In this document: piece by piece, positions 1 through 9,291 of the stretch
Layout: every line of letters begins with the position of its first letter
How positions within the stretch are numbered: the first letter of the stretch is position 1
Assembly (NCBI RefSeq): GCF_017916325.1
Contig: NC_090171.1
Span: 2,386,001-2,450,000, forward strand
Reading direction: 5' to 3'
DNA length: 64,000 bases
DNA from: Leishmania martiniquensis
Lineage: Eukaryota; Euglenozoa; Kinetoplastea; Trypanosomatida; Trypanosomatidae
The notes under the pieces: generated by a model
The model's database searches: none
What the model saw: the letters and a program-made list of their open reading frames with translations, nothing else
What the model was told of the DNA's origin: nothing
Program-made: the position numbers and the translations under genes

Positions 1-272
1 CTCGCACTGCTGGCGCCAAACGACATCTTAACGACGGGCGGCTCCTTATCGCTTGCGAGCGCCACGTCTTTGAACAGCGAAGGGCCGCCTGTATAGGCAC
101 TAGCCGCCGACCCCCTCTCGAGGCGGCGCACTCGCACCACACGACGGTTCGCCATTTCCGAATCATCAGCGACCTGCGGGGTCGTCACAAATTCGTCATC
201 TGCGCGTCCCTCCCCGTCGTCGTCGCGAGTCAGCTGACCACCCGCCAGACGCTTTCGCGGACCCTCGTTCAT
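1..272 (-). CDS. Nup2/Nup50-like FG nucleoporin, N-terminal fragment
   Basis: This gene is cut by the left edge; 90 codons are visible from the ATG at 272-270, and the frame stays open to base 1. The fragment begins MNEGPRKRLAGGQL, followed by an acidic stretch, then EMANRRVVRVRR, a slumping SAASAYTGG stretch with a Phe-Lys pair (LFKDV), and a first FG dipeptide (MSFGASS). This order (Lys-Arg near the start, a Q-[IL]-x-R segment, acidic linker, x-M-x-[NR]-R basic cluster, then F/FG) is what I recall of the N-terminal importin-alpha-binding region of Nup2 (yeast) and Nup50 (animals). Those proteins sit at the nuclear basket and normally carry a C-terminal Ran-binding domain. Here that domain would lie outside the window, so assignment rests on 90 residues. 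Alternative: another basic FG-containing nuclear protein. Confidence 0.6.
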   Translation of the reverse strand, partial: MNEGPRKRLAGGQLTRDDDGEGRADDEFVTTPQVADDSEMANRRVVRVRRLERGSAASAYTGGPSLFKDVALASDKEPPVVKMSFGASSA

Positions 273-2242
273 TCCAGTCGGCCTGCAGCTGTGTGCTACT
301 CGGTGATACGCTATGGCCGGAGTGGCAGAGAATACATGCACGAAAAAAAGGGAACTAAAGCCCGACAGATGTGTCCCCCCATCAGCGAAACGAATTGGGG
401 GCACCACACAGTGAAGCAGGACACCAGTCGTACGTCAAGCAGAGAGACAGAGAAGACGAGAGAGGAAGTGCAGGATATACTGCGACAGACCACAGAAAAC
501 ACGGGCACAGACGTGGCGCGTGCATGCATGTCTATGCAGAGAGAGTGATCACAGCTACACATACGCAGAGAAGCAGCAGTTGTCGCCGACACGAGATGCG
601 GCGGATTCGTAGCAGAGCAAATCCCGTTGAACCAGAGGTGCCCACATTAGCCATGACAGCGAGTCACGCACGTCGCTGGCCTGATCCACTGCGAAAGGAG
701 GAGAGGGAAAGAGGGTCTGAAGGCCTGGGAGACACCTGTACATGTGCGTTCCACTGATGCCACTTTTGTGGCACGATGCTTCACGTTTTCCATTCGAGAA
801 GAGAAAGATGCCAGTCGGTGCGGCCTCGCTGCCCCCAGAAGCAGGCGAACGCACAAGCGCTGGAGGAGGGGGACTGTACCACAGCACACCCAAGATGCAG
901 TCGAGTAAAGCGCGCACACGCACAAAGGATGCCTCCTGAGAGAAACATGCACATCGCAGAGAATAGCAACGCAGTTGAGAGATCGAGCATGACACTCGCA
1001 CGCCTCGATTTTGCCTCTACAGCCCCCTTCCCCCCCTCACCCCCCGACTTTTTTTTATCGTTAGCCTCCCACAGCGCTCGCTTCCTCTTGACGCTTGAGG
1101 TGCGGGGAGGGGAGGCTTTCAGTGGAGCTTTAGAAGAAGAGGGCTTCCGCGCCTAGCATGGGTGACGAGGGGGAAGGAGTGAAAGAAGAAGGGAGGAAAG
1201 CGGGAGATGCATGCCAAGGCACATTCAGTCCGCGCCGCACAGATCCTCCGAGAGAGCCAAGTCCATAGGGAGTAAGAAGCGGGGGCGGGGCTGTGTGTAC
1301 AGCGAGGGCAGAGGGCAGGAAGGAAGCGCAGGAACAAATAAGAGAGGGTGTGTGGAGGAAAGGAGGGCGAAGAGACAGACACAGCGGAGGGGGGAGGGAA
1401 CGAATCGCCGGTGCTACAAAGGAAATGAAGAGAAAGCGGCAACGACTAAAAAAAAGAGAAGGGCAGAGGCGACACCTGCTGCGAACAAAAAGAAGCAGAG
1501 CGCACACATCAGGGGCGGTCTATCGTGTCGCCTTGCTGCCGTTCCTTGTTCGCAGCCCCACTCACTCTGCGGGCCCCAGTCGATCTCCGTCGACGCTGCT
1601 TTGCCCGCAAAAAGAGTTTCAAAGCGCGAGGAGCCGCTGAGGGCATGAAGACCATGACGGGGGAAGGGGGAAGAGAGGCAGAACACAGCGCGCCAACTAC
1701 ACGTACGAAGTACCCCACCTCTTCCACTTCTGCATTCCTCTTTGCTGTTGTTGCGGCGTTTCGTCACGAGCAAGACCAAACTCAAAGAGGAGCGAGAGAC
1801 GATGGAGGGGGCGCCAAAAACAAGAAAAAGGGGGGTGAGGTGGGCGGCTGAGTGAATGAGTGAGAGGGTGGAAAGAGGGAAGGGGAGGGGGCGAGAGTGA
1901 GTGGCAGCGACATCGCAGCAGTAACATCGATGAGTGTGTATTTTCATTGCATGCAGCAGTGAAAGCAAGAAAAGGTGGTATACTCCATACAGCTGGAAGA
2001 AACTGATCAGCAACACAAGGCGGATCGTGGCGCGTCGACAAGCGAAGGGCGGACGACAAAGCTGACACGCGGGAGGGAAGGAGAGCCGCCCAAAGGCACC
2101 GAAACAAAAAAATCGTGAACTGTTTTTGTTGCCGTTGTTGGGTTAACATGCGTCTTAGCTGAGCGCAAGCACGCACATGCAAATCGACATGCGCCAGTGG
2201 CAGACCCTCCGGCAAGACTGTTAGCGGCAGCTCCCCTCATAT
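273..2242. other. Intergenic region, kelch 3' flank to nucleoporin 5' flank
   Basis: About 2 kb with no convincing gene. The plus strand is strongly purine-rich (for example 1145-1460 and 1850-1900), so the transcribed strand is pyrimidine-rich, as expected for polyadenylation and trans-splicing signals. Several overlapping open frames on both strands are low-complexity shadows without recognisable domains. Confidence 0.7.
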
Positions 2243-3700
2243 TTACCGACTGCGGTCCGCACGCCGCTTTGCAGATTTGGCCGCCGGCACGTTTAGCTCC
2301 ACGTGAACCACTGTGGGTGTGCTGGGAGAGACGGAGAATTCGTCGTCGACGACGTCCTTCAGCCAAAAGAGAAAGCGGCTGCACGCGCACGAGGCAACAA
2401 AGCAAAATGAGCTGGGCTGCGGCGTGGAGCGCAGCGACGTTTGCAAGGAGGTTGAGGATCGGTTCGATGCCACTTCCTCCTCGCTCAAGGGGAGAAAAAG
2501 CCACTGATACGTAGTCAGGCAGAAGCGGTACAGCGGCACCCGGTCGCTCGCAACGCGGTGCTTTGCCGAGGTCGGGGTGTTACTGAACAGCACGTAGAGG
2601 CTCCCACGTTCTACCACTGCGGAGGCGGGCATAAACCATTGTGACAGGCCCGTTCGAGACGGTGCAAAGAAGTGTCCGCCCAGGGGGTAGACCGGCGTCC
2701 ACGTGGAGCCGCTCGACGATGACGCACTGGACAGCGAAAGGTACCACACGTCATCGAGGACGTCGGTAGCGGTGCGGCCTCCATACAGCCAGAGGCGCTG
2801 GAGAGCCGCGTCAAACGCGAGCACTGCATCCTCGCGAGGGCATGGGCGGACGCCAGCAGCGAATTCCAACCGCTCCCAAAGTGCCACGCGCTGCTGGAAT
2901 GATGGTGCGAGCCACAGCCGCCATACGTCATTCAGCTGCGATATGCTATCGTTTCCTCCAAAGACATACAAGACCGGCTCCATCGCTGTCAGCGTTGACA
3001 CATCAGAGAGAACAACCGCCGCTCCGGCAGATCGCGACGCCTCATCACGAGGCTCCAGCGACCCAGCGGCCGGAGACTGTGGAAGGTCAGTGTTCCACCG
3101 AGACGCAGCTGCGGAAACCCCTGAGGCCACCGCGTGTCCATATCGCCCCACCGGTCGTGCACACAGCTGCGGGTCGACCTCCAGCCGATCCCACTGAAGC
3201 AAGGCTTCGTCGTCCCCTTTCAGCGACCGCACGCGCGCGTTTACAGAGTTGGCGGCGGAGCCTCCTCCACCAGCCCCCCCGCGGCCCGGCTGGGGCACCA
3301 CATCCCCAACCGCAGCGGCCTCGTCAGGCCTCCGAGGATGGAGATGCCACAGCTCCGCGCTGCACTTCTCACCGTCCCACCCGCCAAACAAGACGATGGA
3401 CCCCTCGCCAGGCACAGCGGCAGCGCTGGCATGGGCAACACGGACCGGGGCGTCAGGCAACCGCGTCCAGGTGTGCGTCCCGGCATCCCACATGCGTGTG
3501 TAGGACACAAGGCGCTGCTTGTATGCATCAAATCCACCAATAACAAAAACCTTGTCCTCTGTGCAGGCCACCGTTGACTCAACGATGGATGTGGTCCAAG
3601 GCGAAGGCGCAGTTTGCGGTGTGGACGGGGTGCGCTTGGCGGACGCTAAGGTTGCCTCCGCGTATGGGTGCTCCGATATTCCATTACACGGCTGCGACAT
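2243..3700 (-). CDS. Kelch-repeat beta-propeller protein (485 aa)
   Basis: The protein has at least four kelch blades, each with a hydrophobic strand ending in Gly-Gly and a downstream Trp: VFVIGGFDAYKQ with WDAGTHTWTRLP, IVLFGGWDGEKC with AELW, VLYVFGGND with DVWRLW, and LWLYGGRTATD with DVWYL. A fifth, degenerate blade ends YQWLFLP. A long Gly/Ala/Ser-rich insertion separates blades 2 and 3. Kelch propellers are protein-interaction platforms; no BTB, F-box or enzymatic domain is visible, so the partner is unknown. I use the ATG at 3700-3698 (MSQPCNGISE). The frame stays open 46 codons further upstream, but that extension encodes a Phe/Leu/Cys run that is really the polypyrimidine tract of the leader. 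The tail is Lys/Arg-rich. Confidence 0.85.
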   Translation of the reverse strand: MSQPCNGISEHPYAEATLASAKRTPSTPQTAPSPWTTSIVESTVACTEDKVFVIGGFDAYKQRLVSYTRMWDAGTHTWTRLPDAPVRVAHASAAAVPGEGSIVLFGGWDGEKCSAELWHLHPRRPDEAAAVGDVVPQPGRGGAGGGGSAANSVNARVRSLKGDDEALLQWDRLEVDPQLCARPVGRYGHAVASGVSAAASRWNTDLPQSPAAGSLEPRDEASRSAGAAVVLSDVSTLTAMEPVLYVFGGNDSISQLNDVWRLWLAPSFQQRVALWERLEFAAGVRPCPREDAVLAFDAALQRLWLYGGRTATDVLDDVWYLSLSSASSSSGSTWTPVYPLGGHFFAPSRTGLSQWFMPASAVVERGSLYVLFSNTPTSAKHRVASDRVPLYRFCLTTYQWLFLPLSEEEVASNRSSTSLQTSLRSTPQPSSFCFVASCACSRFLFWLKDVVDDEFSVSPSTPTVVHVELNVPAAKSAKRRADRSR

Positions 3701-3741
3701 TACTGGTGCATTGAGTTGTGAGGCGAGAGTCACACGAACGC

Positions 3742-3769
3742 ATAGAAAAAGAAAGTTAGAAAAGAAGCA
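3742..3769 (-). promoter_or_regulatory. Polypyrimidine tract, probable trans-splicing signal of the kelch gene
   Basis: On the transcribed strand this is a C/T run (CTTCTTTTCTAACTTTCTTT followed by TTCTATG). The first AG downstream of it lies only two bases before the ATG at 3700. That would give an extremely short leader if that AG is used. An upstream acceptor is also possible. Confidence 0.45.
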
Positions 3770-5477
3770 GTGAAGGCACCGGACGCACTCCCAAGATTCT
3801 CTGTGCCCGAGAAAGAGGGAGTCTTTGGCGTTGTGCACAGAAGAGACGAGGGAGCGCGAGCCGTGCGACTCGCCTGCGCAGCCGCGAACTCTGCGGGTTT
3901 CCTAGAAGATTCGGGTAAGAGGTGCCTGTCAGAAGAGAGTGCACGCATAGAGCTGCAGATGAGAGCAGCAAGACAGTTTCCCTGCCTTGCTCAGACGTCG
4001 AGTGGTACGGCAGCAGGGATGAACACTTCAAAAGCGGTTGCGGCGGCCGCGTAAAGCAAAGGATACCAAATAAATAAAGGGCGATGTGGGGTGAATGCAT
4101 TTTAAAAGTGGAACGCAGGATCGAGCAAGGGTGCTGATGAGACAAAGCAGGCGAGGTGCACGTGGGCCCACATCATTGGTGCGACTAAAGCAGACGGTGG
4201 TAAGCTCCTTCATGGTCTTCCACGATGGAGGTAGTTGAGCAACGCATGCCACCAAAGCTCCCCTCACCCACCCCCACGAACGTACGCAGGCATGCGTGTG
4301 TCCTTTGGTTACCAGACCGCCAGTGATTCATCGGCGCACTTCGACCTTGACACTGCCGAGTTAATGGAGATGCATGAGGGGCGTCGGCATGTATGCGAGC
4401 GCTGTTGCTTCTTTGCTGCGCATTGAACAGTCTCTGCTCTTTGAAATGAATCCATGTGAGTCTTTGCTATCTCTTGGCCCACTCTCTCCTCATTCTTCAG
4501 GCGTGGCCGTATTTTATCCGAACAAGCCTCCCGTCCACGACAGCAGCAGGGGGGTCTTCGTACACCTCAGCGAGGCACCCGATGCTTTCAGTCGCGCAAC
4601 ACCATCGAGACATGAAGCACGGAATGGATAGAGGATCAGAAGTGCAGAGCGCTGTGCACACGAAGTCACTACAGCACCCACAGTTCTCTTCCTCTCCAGA
4701 CTAAGGTCGCCGTTTCCAAATGTTTTCTTCTACGTCGAGCCCGAGTGCTGTCAAGGGACATGAGAAGCGGAGCATGCAAAAATGCGATGTTGGAATTCGT
4801 GATCGCTGCAGAAGCACAACGAAGCCCACCTCCAGCAAGTCGCCCCCGGGGGCTTCTCTTACGCTCACCCCTCCACTCGCCTACGCGAACCTTGATACCA
4901 GTGGGCGTCAAGTGCATCTGCTTCCTTTCCTCACCCCCCCTCTCCTCACCTTTGCTTCACAACGGACGCACCCGGATGGCCAGTGCGGCGTGGCAGACTT
5001 GCACTTTTGTGATGAGCCTACGCTGCCCGTTTTGAATAAACCTCTCCGTCGCGGTGGCCCAGGCGAGCATAGATTTCGACACGGTCGAATAAGAAGAAGC
5101 GCGGGTCGCTGCTGGTGGAGGCGCTCGGGCATGAATAAAGAAAAGGCAAGAGAGAGGGGCTGTCGAGCTTGCGCGGGAGGCCGAGCAGCGAGAAAAAAAT
5201 GTGAAAAGAGTATGCACGCACACGTGCGCAGGCGCACGTCACAGGTAAAAGAGGAAGGACACACCAACCAACATAGTACATGCATGTGTGTACAGGTGCA
5301 GCCCCACGCAAGAAAAGTGCCTTTTCCTCTTCCGCGAAGGGAAAGGGGTGAAAGAGGTAAGGAGAGCGAAGCAGCCTGAGAGAGCGCGCGCGCCCGAGAA
5401 ATGGCGATGAAACAAACAAAAAGAAAAAAACGAAGGCGATAAGAGCTCTTGATGGAGTCGAGCTTCGGCGAAGAAAA

Positions 5478-5548
5478 TACACACCTACACAGACGCGTAT
5501 GTATACATATTCACATGTACACATACATATATATTTATGTATATAATG
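5478..5548. repeat. CA/TA-rich microsatellite
   Basis: Imperfect alternating purine-pyrimidine sequence (ACAC, GTATAC, ATATAT and TATGTATAT blocks) with no coding character. Confidence 0.7.
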
Positions 5549-6059
5549 AAAGCGTACACGATGGACGTAACCCCGCCGCGGAGACGTGTACAAAACAGAG
5601 GCACCAAACAGAGCACAACGGGGGAAGGGGGGAGGGGCGGAGGCCGAGCGAAAAATGAAAGCGCATAAGAAGACGGTGCCACTCGACCACCACCATGTCA
5701 AGACAGGTGACACGACAGCGAAGCCCGGCGTCCCTCGCCGACAACAACCACAGAGGGGGGTTGGGCCTTTGCGAGGAGAAGGGAACCGGTGAGGTCGGCG
5801 AGAGAAGCGCGCGGAAGGGCGGCGGCAAGAAAACAGAAAAAAAAGGGTGCCGGTAGTCACGCTGACAACGTCTCGGGTGGAACGCAGAGAAGAACAAGTC
5901 GCCAAGCGTTCCTACCCTGTACCCAGCCACGCCACGCAGCCCCCAGAATCCTGCTCGAGACAGAAGTGTCAGGCGCACACGCAGAAGCACGAATAGGAAG
6001 TACGGCGCTAGCACAGGCTAGCCTGCCAGTGCTCTTCCCCTCGCGTGGAGGCGGCCGCT

Positions 6060-6872
6060 TCATTGTCTTGCGTGTCGCCCCACGTCTATCATTTCCCCCT
6101 CCTCGCGTCCGACCCCCATCTGTCCTCGAATGCGATTCTTCATCGACCCCGGAATCGACCCCTGATCCTCCACGATGGCGTCCACGACGCCCTGAATATC
6201 CTCCGGCCTGAAGAGACCGTAGCAGATGCCACCGTGGCGGCTGTAGATGATGACGTTGCCCGCGTAGATGTGGCCACCCACGTGCGAGCACGGGTATACC
6301 GTCACTCGCTCCGCCCCATCGGCACCCATCTTCTCGAGGATGGTGTGCCGAAAGAGGTCGACTAAAACGGAGCCGCAGTACCCACAGCGTGCATCACGCG
6401 AGAAGTGGGAGCAGATGAAGATGAAGTACTCGCTCGAGCGGTCAACGGCCAGCGTACCTTTCGCCTCCCACGGCAGCTCATACGGTTCGCACACACCACT
6501 GTACTGTGTGATGGCGACCGCCTTCCTTTCATGATCCACCCTGAAATGCAGAATCGAGTCGTCCATGTCCTTGTCGAGATGCGACACCGTGAAGCTGGCA
6601 TCGGGGTGCTTGTGCTTGAGATGATGACTCAGCTCCTTGAACCCAGGCACGTTCTCTGTACGCTTGTCCCACTGCGTTGCTGGCATATGGGTGTTCAGAA
6701 AAATGTGCTCCCGCAGCTTCATGCTGCCAACAATCTTGGCCGGGATGGGACCGCAGCACTCCTCTCGGCCAAACCCGTACTTGAGAGGGTCGAGCCCCTC
6801 AATGTCTTGCAGCGTCTGCGCCGTCAGTTTCGGCTTGATCGCCTCAAATGCGTTGGGGTCTTTAGTCGTCAT
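6060..6872 (-). CDS. Sucrase/ferredoxin-like (Apd1-type) thioredoxin-fold Fe-S protein (270 aa)
   Basis: The protein begins MTTKDPNAFEAIKP at the ATG 6872-6870. It contains the family signature of the Apd1/Aim32 'sucrase/ferredoxin-like' proteins: a YFIFICSHFSRD segment, GYCGSVLVDLF, then VYPCSHVGGHIYAGNVI and GICYGLFRPED. In yeast Apd1 the C-terminal thioredoxin-like ferredoxin domain binds a 2Fe-2S cluster through Cys and His of an HxxxH motif. Here the SHVGGH block supplies the HxxxH pair, and the GYCG and CSH cysteines are candidate ligands. The frame continues 127 codons upstream, but that part is leader sequence rich in Phe/Leu/Ser from pyrimidine tracts. No membrane segment is seen in the chosen protein. 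Substrate and partner are unknown. Confidence 0.8.
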   Translation of the reverse strand: MTTKDPNAFEAIKPKLTAQTLQDIEGLDPLKYGFGREECCGPIPAKIVGSMKLREHIFLNTHMPATQWDKRTENVPGFKELSHHLKHKHPDASFTVSHLDKDMDDSILHFRVDHERKAVAITQYSGVCEPYELPWEAKGTLAVDRSSEYFIFICSHFSRDARCGYCGSVLVDLFRHTILEKMGADGAERVTVYPCSHVGGHIYAGNVIIYSRHGGICYGLFRPEDIQGVVDAIVEDQGSIPGSMKNRIRGQMGVGREEGEMIDVGRHARQ

Positions 6873-7984
6873 GTGGCCCGCGTGAAGGAACGCACATGCG
6901 TCAATTGAGTAGAGGGAGAGAGGGGTGGGCTTAGGCGGCCAAAGAAACAAACAAAAAACAGCAGCAGGGCACAAAATCAAATGCGTGTCCCATGCAGCTA
7001 TGAGATACGAGATGGTATAAGATGAGCTGTCGCCTGCATGCACGTCAACGAGCACTCGGGCGCACCGTAATGTGTAGATGAAGAGGATCAGTGAGAGCGA
7101 GTGAGCGAAAAAAGTGCGCTTGGGCGCCCACGCGCTGCACGAGCTCTTCGTACAGGTGAGAAGGGAGAGAGCGTGTCTCCACGTGCGTGTCGCCACAAAG
7201 GGGAGTCGAAAGATATCGCGAGGAAGCAGACAGGCAAAATCCCAGGGCGACATACAAGAAAAGGACGAGCGAGCCGTGCGCGATAAGAGAGCAGGAAGCA
7301 GGTGCTAGTGAAGCCACACATAGCAGAGAGACGCCAGCGTGTGCGTGAGAAGACGATCGATGAGAAGGCAAAGGAGTTAGAACCGAAGCGAAGCGGAGTG
7401 AAACTGAGTTGCAATGCGAGGGAAACTAGATTGGACTGGTGCACCCGCGCCGTCGTTCGTATAGCGTACCGCGAGTACAGAACTGAGTGCCTGCAAACCC
7501 CGAAGCAGGCACCAAGCGGGCGAGAGAAGGAGCACTCATTAGGAAACGTGAGCGCGTGTCCATCACTGTGTTTGGGTGGTTGAGATGGTAGCGCGCGTAC
7601 GTGAGTGCCCCACAGGGAGTCAGACAAGCACGTCAAGATGCGAGCCGCGGCACGACACAAAAGAGGTGAAGCGACACGTTGGCAGGATTGGTTGCATCAC
7701 CGGCAGCAGCAACCCGCCAGCGCCGATGGGACCCTGCGCGCTTTACATGATCGCACTCAGTACCTGCTGCGCATCCGTGTTTCTCCGCCTGCCAAAGACA
7801 CTTGATGTGTTTCTGTTTGTTGTCGCGATCAACTGTCGACACCCACCCCCGCGCGCGAAAGCACATCAACACAGCCTTCCTGCGTAGCGAAGTTACCTGT
7901 GAAGCGATCACGTCAAAAGCTCGCCCACAAAGGGGCGGGCGAGTGCGCTTCGCACATTTGTGCGCCCCCCTCGCCGGCGCTTAT
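6873..7984. other. Intergenic region upstream of the Apd1-like gene
   Basis: About 1.1 kb, GA-rich on the plus strand around 7100-7400, with no gene recognised. It should hold the leader of the Apd1-like gene and the 3' UTR of the small basic-protein gene. Confidence 0.65.
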
Positions 7985-8539
7985 TCACGAGTCCTCGCGG
8001 CTTCTGCGGCTATCAGCCATACTCTTGGCACTCAAAGGATCGACGATGCGCGGCCGCACCAACATCTTCTTGGGCACACAATAGGGAAACACAAGCGCAT
8101 TGCAGACGGGGTTCAGCGACTCGTTGCCACGTATTGTCGTCTCCCAGGACTTGGCGCGCTTCAGCTTGCCAATCTTGGCCAAAGCAATCTGCCGCTGCCG
8201 ATGCGCAGAGAGACGATCCCGAAAGAGCGCCACTACGGGTGGCACCGCGAACTCAAACTCGCGCTCATTCAGTGAGCCATCTGTCTGTATCGTCAGCGTC
8301 TTGTGCATACGCGGAACGCGTGACCGCTCAATCGCCAGCTCTTCGCGGTACATGCCGCGGTTCTCGATGTGTTGCACCTCACTTATGTGACGGTCCTTGA
8401 TGAAAGCGCGAAGTACGTAGGGAATCTTGTAGTCACGCGGGCGCAGCTTCGGGTTTGGCGAGACGATGCGCGCCAGCGGCCGAAGGCCTGCCGCAGGAGG
8501 GGCGCTCTTGGTCACCACTGCCCACTTGTTTAACACCAT
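7985..8539 (-). CDS. Conserved-looking small basic protein of unknown function (184 aa)
   Basis: The chosen start is the ATG at 8539-8537 (MVLNKWAVVTKSAPP); an open extension of 24 codons upstream lacks support. The protein is basic and compact, with no low-complexity tracts, unlike most spurious frames in the window. Typical stretches are LRPRDYKIPYVLRAFIKDR, RLSAHRQRQIALAKIGKLKR and FPYCVPKKMLVRPRIVDPL. I recognise no domain and no clear signal peptide or membrane segment. The size, charge and lack of insertions would fit an RNA-binding or organellar ribosomal protein, but that is a guess from composition only. Confidence 0.7.
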   Translation of the reverse strand: MVLNKWAVVTKSAPPAAGLRPLARIVSPNPKLRPRDYKIPYVLRAFIKDRHISEVQHIENRGMYREELAIERSRVPRMHKTLTIQTDGSLNEREFEFAVPPVVALFRDRLSAHRQRQIALAKIGKLKRAKSWETTIRGNESLNPVCNALVFPYCVPKKMLVRPRIVDPLSAKSMADSRRSREDS

Positions 8540-9291
8540 AGTGGTCGGTCGGCGTTCCTTGAATATGTGAGTGGGACTGCGACCTGGTCTCCTAGGGTAG
8601 CGACGCCGCACTCTTTACGTTATCAACCGGCGCTGTCGACCGGCAAACGTCAACGCGAGTGCGCAGGCAGCGGTGATGGGAGAAAGAGAGAGAACGGTTG
8701 GCCAGAGCAGCGTTCTGCGCGCCTGAAACGCTCCGCGATTCGAGAGTAGAACGGGCCGTCGAAAAGACTCCTCAGTGAAGACACCGAGGGGGCAGATACA
8801 CAGACCGGAGAGGGGGCGGGAGAGAGCGAAACGAGGCGGCCTCTCCTGTGTGCGACATCAACGCAATGGAGAGGTCTGCATGCATGCAGTCTTTGCTACT
8901 CTTGGCGCACGTTTTTTTCTTCCAGTTGGTCCCTCCTCTCCTACCCCCTGTCCGCCGTGTTCTGCCACGTCGTCACGATTCGACAGCGGCAGCCGCCCTC
9001 TTCCAAGTCGATTTGCAGTGTTGGATGCAAATGTGAGGTACCGCCTACCAACTCAATACGCCCCCGTCAGGTTCGTCACAGTAATACGGGTAACGCAGAC
9101 GCAGAACGGCACACGAAGATAACGGGCACGAACGTGAAAAGCTCCCTCGAGGTGCACGTGTGCCACGAGTAGGAGGCGGCGCTCTGGTACAAAACGTCGG
9201 GTGATGTAGTAGTGCGCGCGCAGTCGCGTAAAAAAAAAATAAGCGCGTCATGCGATCACAGAAAACCCGCGCGGTCAAAGCCACGCGGCGC
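8540..9291. other. Intergenic region between the crotonase-like and small basic genes
   Basis: About 750 bases with no gene seen. The plus strand is purine-rich at 8640-8840. Confidence 0.65.

Larger units (their letters stand above)
3701..6059. other. Intergenic region between the Apd1-like and kelch genes
   Basis: About 2.4 kb without a supportable gene. It contains CA/TA-rich simple sequence near 5478-5548 and purine-rich plus-strand stretches (5130-5450, 5590-5850). Open frames here are shadows; the long minus-strand ones are runs of Ser/Pro/Phe/Leu made by polypyrimidine sequence. Confidence 0.7.

Noticed and set aside
6873..7253. 127-codon extension of the Apd1-like frame, with hydrophobic stretches
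   Set aside because: The hydrophobic runs come from C/T-rich leader sequence; family proteins begin near the chosen ATG at 6872.
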